DNA of 64,000 nt from Brachypterus glaber. Taxonomy: Eukaryota > Arthropoda > Insecta > Coleoptera > Kateretidae. The notes below the pieces were generated by a model. It was not told the DNA's origin, searched no databases, and saw only the letters and a program-made list of their open reading frames with translations. The translations under genes and the position numbers were made by a program. Shown here piece after piece: positions 55,138 through 64,000 of the stretch. The DNA lies in contig OY294052.1 in assembly GCA_958510825.1 (NCBI GenBank), forward strand, positions 6,097,816 through 6,161,815. The letters are read 5' to 3'. Position 1 is the first letter of the stretch. Every line of letters starts with the position of its first letter.

Positions 55138-55264
55138 CACTGAAAAAGCGATTTTATTAATTTTGGAACAGTAAACGCTTAAAAATTCGTAAATAAATTT
55201 AATAAAGATATTATGAACTTCATTAACTGAAATAAATTTTCAGCTACAATAATTTTTTTTTGTG
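55138..55264. mobile_element. Small TA-flanked MITE
   Basis: Ends CACTGAAAAA and TTTTTTTTGTG next to TA on both sides. 127 bp, AT-rich, partly self-complementary (TTAATAAAGATATTATGAAC). Confidence 0.5.
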
Positions 55265-55586
55265 TAATATTTAAGAACGTTTACCTGCTCAAACTTCATG
55301 GCATCTTTATTTATTTAGTGTAGTTTAAATAGTTTCAATTAAGCAATCTGCCCAAAACAGGGTTGTTTAAATTAATATTTTATAAAAGCGGAAAGACCTT
55401 GGTCGATAACTCTTGCCCCACTCCCCCAGGTGGAAAATAAACGTAAACTTACTACTACTATTTTTTAAATGTATTTTTTTATTGTAGTCTTTACCTAGTG
55501 CTCAAAGAGTAGGGGAAAGCAAGCTTTTAACAAAAGCTCTACATCTTACATTTAAGAACTCATTGGTTTTAGCGCTTAATTTTGTA

Positions 55587-55620
55587 ATAATAATAATAAT
55601 TATAATAATAATAATAATTA
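55587..55620. repeat. (ATA)n microsatellite
   Basis: Imperfect AATAAT run of about 34 bp. Confidence 0.8.
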
Positions 55621-55659
55621 AACACCGCCAACTTTTATTCTGTAACAAAAAAAAAAAAC

Positions 55660-55825
55660 ACCATACCTCATAAATCCCTTTGTGGGTCGGAAAGTAAATA
55701 TTTCCTGGCATTTGTAAAAAAGAACACTTCCTGTATATCCAGAATCCAGGACCCTCTTTCCGATACTCCTGCAAGACCTTTTTCAGGATTCTAATATCAG
55801 GAGAGCAGAGCTTATTTGAGCGCAA
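55660..55825 (-). pseudogene. Exon-like segment, copy 1 of 3
   Basis: The minus strand reads CSPDIRILKKVLQEYRKEGP, GFWIYRKCSFLQMPG and NIYFPTHKGIYE before a GTATGG donor-like site. Diverged copies with broken frames lie at about 56485-56700 and 57305-57520. The protein is not recognised. Copy 1 has the only open frame. Confidence 0.4.
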
Positions 55826-56484
55826 TGGAGTCCTTGATGAAAAAAGAAAATGAGCTGTATCACAATTTTTTGTATAATAAATATATTAATTAAAGTAGTG
55901 TAATCTGTATTTTAATATACAGTTGAAATTAAAAAAAAAAAAGTACAACCCCTAAAAATTGTATTATATAAGTTTAACTTGTCACAGAAGCCAAATGATG
56001 ACTTAACTAAGTCAGGGATATAGTCATTCACACGGCAGAAAACCTCCGACGCAAGAGGGAGGTATCATCTAACCAGCGCGCTCTCTTCTTTACGTCATAA
56101 ACGTGAGTGCATGCAAGTGAGACGCACTCACATTCCACAGATATTTTTAATAGGCACACATCCGTGTATCGAACAGTATCAAAACTAAGTATTAAATTAG
56201 GTACCTTGTTTTTCGTTATTTTATCAATGTTTTTTTTTTATTTTTGTTATTATTTTTTAATTTTATATATTTCTGTAATTTTTATCAATAGGAATATATT
56301 TTTTTGGGAAATTAATGTTATTTTATACCGTTTTTAAATCCAAAGGTTCGGTGCTGTAGTACTTTTTTTATTTCAACTGTAGCATTTATAAGACTATTTT
56401 AAAAGTTTTATTTTTATCGAATGAAGATTAATCTTAATTTTGGGGGTGGGGATAAAAAAACTCACCCGGTATACAAAACAAAAT

Positions 56485-56700
56485 CATGTCTCATAAATCC
56501 TTTTGGAGTCCAGACTTAAAGTAAATATTCCCTGGCATGGTGGTTAACAAAAAAAAACACTTCCTTTATCCAGGATCCAGGATACTCTACCAGATATTCC
56601 TGCAGGACCTTTTGCAGGATTGTAATATCAGGAAATCAGAGATTAGAGAAGCTTAATAGAATAGATGATAAGAAGAAAACAGGTCGGGCCAAGTTTTGTA
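56485..56700 (-). pseudogene. Exon-like segment, copy 2 of 3 (broken)
   Basis: Aligns with copy 1: PDITILQKVLQEYLVEYPG, then WIKEVFFFVNHHAREYLL and a stop. About 70-75% identical by eye. Confidence 0.4.
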
Positions 56701-57304
56701 TGATAATTTATTTATTTATTTTTTATTCGATTGATTCTAAAAGCGACACTTTTTGTTCATGTTTTGGGGCGAAAAATTGGTCTTTGTGGCCCTAGGGCCA
56801 AAATATTTTTTCGGCCCGCTAACTAAAACTTGTTAGTTTTATGCTTTTTTTAATAAGATGCTTTACCTTTAGTAAAGGTCCTTTACTGTAATATTTATAA
56901 AGAAATATGACCTTTTGGTTACTTTTGGTCTTAAACTATATGTCTTTTTTGACCAGATACAAGTATTATAATCATATTATATAAATAAAAATTTCTTCTA
57001 TAACATAACCTCAAAACATGATAACCGGCTAATCCACTAAAATAAATCACAAACACAAAATTTCATTTGTAAAATAAATTTCAATGTTTATAATATTTAT
57101 AGAACGGTTTAAGAAGTATTAATATTTTAATAACAAACACATTTTAACATAAACAGTAAGCACCTTTTAAATTTCTCGAACTTATTTCTGAATGACCCTG
57201 TATAGATAATAGAAACAATCTATATTTTATTTAATGCAGGTTTTAAAATACCAATTACATTTTTTAACATTTAAAACGCCCGCTTTTATTCCTAAACACA
57301 AAAG

Positions 57305-57520
57305 AACACTGTATCTCATTAATCCCGTTGGGGTCCATAGTCAAAGCAAATATCTCTTGGTAGGTGGTAAATAATAAGAACACTTCCCCTATCCAGAATC
57401 TAGAACCCTATTCTGGATATTCCTGCAGGACCTTTGACTGGATTGTGATATCAGGAGAGCAGAACTTCTAGAAGCATAATATTCAATAATGATAAGAAGA
57501 AAATAGGCTGGGCCATTACA
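57305..57520 (-). pseudogene. Exon-like segment, copy 3 of 3 (broken)
   Basis: PDITIQSKVLQEYPE, stop, then text aligned to the other copies (CCAGAATCTAGAACCCTATT on the plus strand). Followed by AAGAAGAAAATAGGCTGGGCC, as in copy 2. Confidence 0.4.
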
Positions 57521-57715
57521 TTTTAATATTTTTTTTTAATCTAGTGAATTAAACAAATATATAGACATTCCTATTTTAAATTAAGAATTTTTTGATCCTT
57601 TCTCATATTGCAGTTGATTTAAATACACCAAATTAGAAAATGTTATCTTTTCAAAAGTTGAATTTATTGTATTTTAAACATACATATAGCTACAAACGTT
57701 TCGACTTTTATAACA

Positions 57716-57960
57716 ATAAGTCATTTTCAACAACTTGAAAAAGGTTGATCCGGAAATAAGCCCTAAGGGAGCTATGCCCCTTTAAAACTCTAATAAAAAT
57801 AAGGCCTTTGCATGTATACTAGTATTAATAAGGGCAATAAGTTTATGTTAATTTATTTTTTTGAATTTATCTAGAGGCATGACTAGACGGACAAAATGTT
57901 TAACACATTCTTTCGGCAAGATTTTTTATTTGTGTTTTTTTTTGTTGATTTTTTGTAAAA
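57716..57960 (+). repeat. Dispersed repeat K joined to R
   Basis: GGTTGATCCGGAAATAAGCC, CTAAGGGAGCTATGCCCC (K), then GCATGTATACTAGTATTAAT and AAGTTTATGTTAATTTATTT (R). The same R text is at 63405-63470. Confidence 0.55.
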
Positions 57961-58108
57961 AATAGTACCGGACCAACCTTTATTATTATTATTATATATA
58001 AGAATACAAATCAGCAGCTCTATTGAGCTTGTGGATGTACAAGCTAAAACAAGAAAGTAACATGTGGTTTATAGATAAAAACGCAAAAAAAACATATTAT
58101 TTTATCTA

Positions 58109-58532
58109 CACGAAAAGAAATTAGTGGGCTCTGCGCTATACATTATAAGATATTTGGTAACAGTGGCAAATTATAGTGATTTAAGCTATAGATTATAAGG
58201 GACACAATAACTAATAATGTTAAAAATAAATTGGAAACGATTATATATATTACAGACACGATTATATTTATTACAGGCACTATTATAAATTTACAGAAAT
58301 TTTATTATATTATAAAAATTATTAGCACGGACAATAATTAAATCTATTTAAGCTATAAATGCCATACTATTTGTTATATTTTATTATTCACTAAACAATT
58401 AAAGTATTTCATATAAATTTTTACACTGACTGCCATAATTGTAAGAGAAAGTCTTGTATTTATATAATAACCGATTATAATTTGCTTGGTATGTGTGTTA
58501 TAGCGCTCCTAGCTATAATTTTTTTTTCCGTG
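58109..58532. mobile_element. TA-flanked MITE
   Basis: Ends CACGAAAAGAAATTA and TAATTTTTTTTTCCGTG, each next to TA. Internal ATTATAAG / CTATAATT motifs repeat. 424 bp, non-coding. Confidence 0.6.
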
Positions 58533-58829
58533 TAGAAGTTATTGTAATAGTGTTTCAAGTTTATTTAAGCTAGGCATTCCGTTTATAAATACGGATTTTG
58601 GAATAGAATTCCATAATGTGATACCGGTTCCAAGTAGGGAGTTTTAGCCAAAATTAGATTTGTAGTTTGGCAATTTCAATTTAAATTCATGAGCCTAAGG
58701 AGATAAATAATTAAATGGTGAAAATCTATTTTTTATTTCAGAAAAGGATGCCTTATCATTATAATGCTTATATATAAGCATTATAAACTATAGTTTTTAT
58801 ATAATTTTCACCCATTGAAACTAAAAAAG

Positions 58830-58935
58830 GCCATCCAATTTTTTTTATTGCATTTGTAGGACTAAAAACTTTTTTAATATTTTTGGATGTATTAAATTTT
58901 GGAATGCCAGTTACTGATCACCCGGTACCGCGGTA
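58830..58935 (-). repeat. Dispersed repeat K fragment
   Basis: Minus-strand K phrase ending AGTTACTGATCACCCGGTA. Confidence 0.5.
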
Positions 58936-59234
58936 TAAGTTTATTTTTTTAATAAATAAAATATCTCAGAATAATTAGTTTTTAAACTGTTTGCATTTAT
59001 TAAAATTGATTTTTTAATCCACCCTATCCTACAATGCATAATAGATAGGACAGAGAAGAATCTAGTGGGGGACTTACGCGTTGGGTAAGGGGAGATTTGA
59101 CAATAGAATGTAAACCTAATTAAAGCTAATGCTAAAATTATGTCGCTAATTTAAATAGTTAATGAATGTGCTTTTTTAAATGTTTTAATGCTTATTTTTT
59201 CTTAGATACACTGAGAGAAGTTTTTATATTGGGA

Positions 59235-59360
59235 AAATATACAGGGTGAACAGTAACTGCCATTCCAAAATTTAAAAGTTGAATCTACATCCAAATATAT
59301 GAAAAAAAGTTTCTATAAAGGTTGGTCCGGAAATGAGCCCTAAGGGAGCTACGGCCCTTC
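59235..59360 (+). repeat. Dispersed repeat K, clearest copy
   Basis: ACAGGGTGAACAGTAACTGC to GAGCCCTAAGGGAGCTACGG. Probably one end of a decayed element. Confidence 0.6.
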
Positions 59361-59527
59361 GAAGATGACATATTGAATGGGGAACAAAAAAAAAACATTA
59401 CATCAATAATTATTTATGTAGGCAAGTACCGTTAAAAATTAAAAATTGTTTTTGTTTTTAAATAGTAATTTTAAATCGTAATCTCAGCAGAATAAAATAA
59501 ATATATTAATAAAAAGTGTTCTATATA

Positions 59528-59935
59528 AATGGAGATTTCTCCCGTTAGATTAGACAGGGACAAAAGTTCTACCCAAAAAGGATAGAAGACATACATACAC
59601 TCCTACTTCCACCCAACCAAACAAATTCTGTATTTGTTCTTTGTTGAACAATTACAATATTTACTTGGCCGGGCGAAAAGTGTGACTATATTATTTTTAT
59701 TAAAGAAATTACTGGCGACTAAATTTTAGTACAATTATCTTATTCTACAGATTCACATTAGCTATGTTCGTTCGTGCCGCTCACTGCTACACTTTCCGGC
59801 CAACCAAATAAATACTGTATTTGTATGAAAAACAAATACAGTATTTATTTGGTTGGCTGGAAAGTATAGCACAAATGAGATAGAGATAGGGTATACGTCT
59901 TTTGTTTCATAATTCTAGTTGTAGAGAGCTCCATT
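59528..59935 (+). mobile_element. MITE-like element B, copy 6
   Basis: Full length, AATGGAGATTTC to GAGCTCCATT, with small deletions in both hairpins. Confidence 0.76.
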
Positions 59936-61807
59936 GGATTATTACCCATGTTTGAGAAAGACAAGTGTAGTGCGTACTATAACAAGTTCGAAAAACTAAA
60001 ATGCTTGGGGTGCCATAATTATCGGCTATATTAAATATAATAACTTTTTTAATATTGAAATTAAATGTTAATAAAATACACAAAAATTGTAATCTACAAT
60101 TTATTTTATCATATGTAAATTAATATAATTATTTAAAACGAATCTTGTATAAAACTGTAGCAACGGACATAATCTGGCGATATATCTAAAAAAAAAGTAT
60201 ATTATTAGATTTATTATGTTTGTTTAATTTTTATATTATGGGGGCTAGAATAAGCAACTTTTCTAAGGGGTTTTGAAATTTGAGAAACCTACTAAATGGA
60301 AGCAACCAACAGATATCCTCATGAAGGACAAGAAAAAAAGAAAATTGGGTGATCTTATTGCAGGGACTGGCCTAAAGGGGGGAACATAGCCTTTCAATAA
60401 CACTGGTCAACAAAGAAAAATATATCTCTCAATTTTGTCTGATATACCGGGTGTTACAAGACCAAGGTACACCCCCCCCCTCCTTTTTTTTCTCTTTATT
60501 TTAAAAGCTAGATATTCCAATTTTGGAACCTCTCTTATTGCCATAAAACGTCAACTTTAAACATAAACTAGATGAAACGTTGCAATCACCCTGTCAAAAC
60601 ATCGGCACTATTGTACACTAGAGCCATCTAGTTTGCAAATTTCAAACTAGGTGTTTTGTTCGATTTTAAATTCTGTATCTTTAAAACATTATATTCTAGC
60701 AAAAAACTGTATATAAAAACTGATTTAGCGGTTCTCGAGTTATTCGCTATTTATTTCTTTCAAAATAACATTTTTATGAACTGCAGCTCTACTGGGAGAT
60801 AAAATTGATCTGGGTCCAATGTACACTGTCTGTATAAATTTATTGTATTATTTTTTGACATTTCATCAAATAACAATAACAATAATAATAAAAAGTGTAG
60901 AGAAAAATATTCAAAAAACTAAATATAATAAGAATAATAATAAATTATTACATTTATTATTAATGTTCTATTCATTGCAATTAAATTATATCCACTAAAC
61001 TCCATACCACTGCTGGCGTGGATGAAAAACATTTTGTATAAATATTTATTTGGTTTGTTCCATAAATACCATGGACACTTCATGAGACAATTCCTTATTT
61101 GTTCAGACTAAAATTATAGAAATTAATTGTTTATTATGTACCTGTAAAATAATGTTTTTTCTGAATAGGAGTCGAGGCAACAAATCAGTAGAGAACACTT
61201 ATCACGGTGCGGTGGTTCGACAATTTAACCTCTTCAGGCACGAATTTTTTGTTTAAATTAATTTAGTGGCAAAAATTAAATATGCTTTTTATTGTTAAAA
61301 CAAGTAAACAACTGAAGATGGGCGAATTTTGGCCATTGGATGTTTCTTGTGATTGGAAACAAGCAAAATCCAACAGCTATAGTCACTGAGCTTTAATGAA
61401 TTCGGTGAATTACATTTTTCGGAATTTATTTTCAACTGTACACATATGTGCCTATGTTCCTGAGGTTAAATTAACCTCAAGTTAACCCCTTTCTGTTTCT
61501 ATGCCTCGATTCTATGAGCCGTAAGGTTGATTTTGACCAAAAATTAAAATCTATCTATAGTCCGCCCAATTATACAAGATAGTAGTTTAAAATTTCCACG
61601 ATCATTAGTTAAAAACTCGTAACTTTTAACATGTAAAATATTGTGACATTTTTTGTCTATGACAATGATTGACGGTCGTTAAAGCTAATAAAAGAAGAGA
61701 AAGTTACATAAAATAAAAACTTTTAACAAAAAAAAAATGAACCGACTTCTATGTTTCTATAAAGTTAAAAATAAAAAATAAGTAGATTTGTAACGTCATC
61801 TAAGCTA
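59936..61807. other. No gene recognised
   Basis: At 60450-60530 the text ACCGGGTGTTACAAGACCAA followed by a C run resembles a transposon end like that of 31467. The rest is AT-rich with no supported exon. Confidence 0.4.
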
Positions 61808-62060
61808 AAAAAAAAAGCCGGATAATTAAGATAAATCTAATCGTTTTAACGCAATTACACTTAAAACCGGCTTAATTTAGTTCTAATACCAACCAAATTT
61901 TTAGAAAATGATGGGATAACTCGGATAAGCCGGATAACTTAATTAAGGGGTCACTTAAATATTACGGCACCTTTTAAATGCAGCTAAACTTGATTCTGTG
62001 GACCTGTATATTAAAATACCAAGAGATAATCATAAAATTTGTTTATACCATAAGGCGTTA
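61808..62060 (-). repeat. Dispersed repeat S, copy 2
   Basis: Complement of 23497-23752, including AAGCCGGATAATTAAGATAA and GGGGTCACTTAAATATTACG. Confidence 0.6.
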
Positions 62061-62177
62061 TTTGATTATTACTTAACGCTTATGTTTAACAAAGATTTTC
62101 TTTATTATTTCGTTTGGAATTAGGTTGGTTGGACTCTTGGGCACTGAAATAAAAATACTACTAAATTTATTTTTTAT

Positions 62178-62275
62178 TTTTTAACGTTTTTTGGCGATTT
62201 TGTTAAATTCGAAACTACCGTATTATAGCATTCTAGCGCTTACAAGCTGTGAATACTATAATAACTAGAATACTA
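62178..62275 (+). repeat. Repeat O end fragment
   Basis: AACGTTTTTTGGCGATTTTG and GCTGTGAATACTATAATAAC match the right end of 29480-30800. Confidence 0.55.
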
Positions 62276-62417
62276 GGTACTTGCTTCATCACAAACTTTT
62301 TGGCCTATCAGTGCAAAATTAATGGTTAAACTAACAATAACCATTCCAAGAAAAATTACTGCTAAATTACTGGATCCATGACTGTTCTAAAAAAAAATTA
62401 TAAATTTTACATTTTTG

Positions 62418-62677
62418 TTTAACTTCGTACTATTCTACTTAATTAAGCATCCCCTAAGTCCAGAACTTGTGTGGGCTAGTAGTAGAGGGAACCACCGGCT
62501 TTAATTGACTTTCTAACCAATTTATAAGGAGTGTCCGCTTCACTTACGCCTTAGCCAAATTTCAATTATTAATTAACTGAAAAAGGCAAATCGGCGCCGG
62601 TGAGAATCTAACTCACGCTATTTTGGGTAGTAAACTCTTCAAGTACGACGCGGTAGTCCACTACACCAATCCTCCCA
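62418..62677 (-). mobile_element. tRNA-derived SINE, copy 2
   Basis: Complement of 8570-8812 over nearly the whole length, with the head GGGAGGATTGGTGTAGTGGA and the shared tail. It carries a ~20-bp substitution or insertion in the middle. Confidence 0.78.
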
Positions 62678-63041
62678 AATATTTATAAGAATATTATTAA
62701 GGTGGTCCCATACTACACGCGAGGTTCTTTGCAATAAACAATGCTTAACAACGGTCAATAATAAATGAGTTCACTGATTTTATTGGTTGTCAACATAAAC
62801 GAGCCTTGACAACGGTATATAATATAAGCTAGCACTTGATTAGGTAGTAGAAAAAAGGAATTTGACTTACCACAAAAACACATACTAAGCAAGATGATCC
62901 TATAATAGTTGCCATAATAACCGTAATTAAAATTAATTTCCGTATATAAGATTTTACAGTTATTTGTAACCTAAAAAAGGAAGGACATACAACTTTTAAA
63001 ATTAAATATAACCCACTGAGTCAAGGCACACATCAATCTAT

Positions 63042-63310
63042 TTCTGAGACACACACGTCTTCAACTTGCTACCATTCAAAGTCTCCAGACTAGGAGAGGT
63101 ATGAGTAGTTGTCTACACCTAGCAATAGATGGGGTACAAGTCTACATCAATCTAATGGCTATATTCCTTTTGCGAAAAAGTCTAAAACCGTTTTCTTAAT
63201 CAGCGTGCAGAGTTGACTCTTGGTGCTGAAGAGGGCCAGCAGCCCGAAACTGTCAGTCTACCAATATCACTCAGTACGATGATTAGAAAATAGATTGATG
63301 GAATAATAAA
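63042..63310 (+). mobile_element. Family A retrozyme, single partial monomer
   Basis: About 270 bp of one monomer from CTGAGACACACACGTCTTCA to GATGGAATAATAA. It holds one hammerhead. No 13-bp duplication is visible, so it is older or truncated. Linked variants (AAACCGTTTTC, CAATAGATGG) ally it with the odd monomer at 6980-7330. Confidence 0.75.
63205..63277 (+). ncRNA. Hammerhead ribozyme, family A, slightly diverged
   Basis: Core CTGAAGA 63226-63232, GGGC/GCCC, GAA, ACT/AGT and C63258 are intact. Proximal helix I has one G-U pair (TTGGTG/TACCAA) and the distal helix one mismatch (ACTCAGTAC). Confidence 0.78.
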
Positions 63311-63344
63311 CTAAGTAATTTTATGATTTGTTCTAAAAGAGGCT

Positions 63345-63800
63345 ATGCGCCAGTTTTTAATTATTATTAGTAACTCTGGTACGCTTTGATCTAGAGCGAC
63401 GAGCATGTATACTAGTTTTAATAACGCCAATTAGTTTATGTTATTTTATTTTTTTGAATTTATCCAGAGGTGTGCCTAGACGAAAAAATATGTGAGGCTT
63501 AAAATATCTTTGCACAAACTTTTTTATGTGTATTTCTTTTGGATTTTGGTAAAAAATATAGATTCCTTAAGTAAAAATACATACAAAATGTCGTGTCATG
63601 TAACAGTGTAGGAGTAACCGTTTTCAAAAAAAATGCAATTAATAGGAAGTAACATTTTGTGCCACCAAAAATGTTACTTTTTGGAAGGCTATTACTTCTT
63701 TAATATTAAATTTACGTGTTTCATTCAAGAATACTTTCAAGAAAACGTTACGCCGCCTTACAAAGGGGGGTGGGTGTCAGTAAAAATGTTACGTAACACT
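63345..63800 (+). repeat. Dispersed R/J-type repeat
   Basis: GAGCATGTATACTAGTTTTA and GAATTTATCCAGAGGTGTGC match 57815-57890. GATTCCTTAAGTAAAAATAC matches 12070-12090. CATTTTGTGCCACCAAAAAT matches the complement of 35110-35135. Confidence 0.5.
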
Positions 63801-64000
63801 TAAAAAATTATAAACTTATAAAATGTTTATTGGATCACGTTTTTAACAATGATCTAGGCTTAAAGAGACGGATTCCTTGCAAATTTTATTGCACACGGCG
63901 TAGTTAACAGTTAACTAAATCCTCTAAAAAAAAACAATTAGAGATGGAAAACCATAGCCAATAACCGGTGTTCTGTTAACCGGTTTCGGAAATTACATCA

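Overview
This window looks like AT-rich, repeat-dense nuclear DNA from an insect. The order is uncertain; I lean to a beetle-like genome but cannot prove it. Support for an insect comes from spliced exons with consensus GT/AG borders and AATAAA signals, a tRNA-derived SINE, degraded non-LTR retrotransposons, many MITEs and fold-back elements, and long low-complexity tracts. There are no bacterial-style operons. Most open frames are chance frames inside repeats.

Genes. The last two coding exons of a retinol-dehydrogenase-like short-chain dehydrogenase (SDR) lie at 3-62 and 1375-1569 on the + strand. On the minus strand, three phase-compatible exons (16995-16880, 14873-14432, 12879-12559) join into an unrecognised, charged protein of about 290 residues if translation starts at the ATG at 16989. 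A possible terminal exon of another gene lies at 13103-13277 (+), inside an intron of the minus-strand gene. Coding remnants of mobile elements or multicopy genes occur at 25815-26099, 41902-42623, 45348-45553, 47712-48417 and 55660-55825.

Main result. Two unrelated repeat families carry complete type I hammerhead self-cleaving ribozyme folds. They behave like retrozymes, which are small non-autonomous retroelements thought to spread through circular RNA. Family A has a monomer of exactly 354 bp and occurs at 397-1161, 5828-7713, 51075-52274 and about 63042-63310. Family B has a period of 436 bp and occurs at 10701-11536. All four insertions with readable ends are flanked by perfect 13-bp direct repeats. 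Three of the four have an inverted 5' segment joined head-to-head, as in twin priming. The ribozymes have a 3-bp (A) or 2-bp (B) helix III made from a self-complementary sequence, which suggests cleavage as a dimer.

Layout. 0-2.4 kb: SDR 3' end with a family A insertion in its last intron. 2.5-2.8 kb: a GC-rich, promoter-like island. 2.9-8 kb: MITEs and the largest retrozyme array. 8.4-11.7 kb: SINE, a 1.06-kb transposon with dense ACGTCA motifs, and the family B retrozyme. 12.5-17 kb: the minus-strand gene, invaded by several repeats. 17-29 kb: MITEs and fold-backs. 29.5-30.8 kb: a repeat carrying a greatly expanded 8-bp microsatellite. 31-41 kb: TIR elements, large fold-backs and a 0.7-kb dispersed repeat. 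41.7-49.5 kb: LINE fragments, a TIR element with internal tandem repeats, and a multicopy-gene relic. 50-56 kb: retrozyme array and MITEs. 55.6-57.5 kb: three diverged copies of an exon-like segment about 825 bp apart. 57.7-64 kb: more dispersed repeats, a SINE and a last retrozyme copy.
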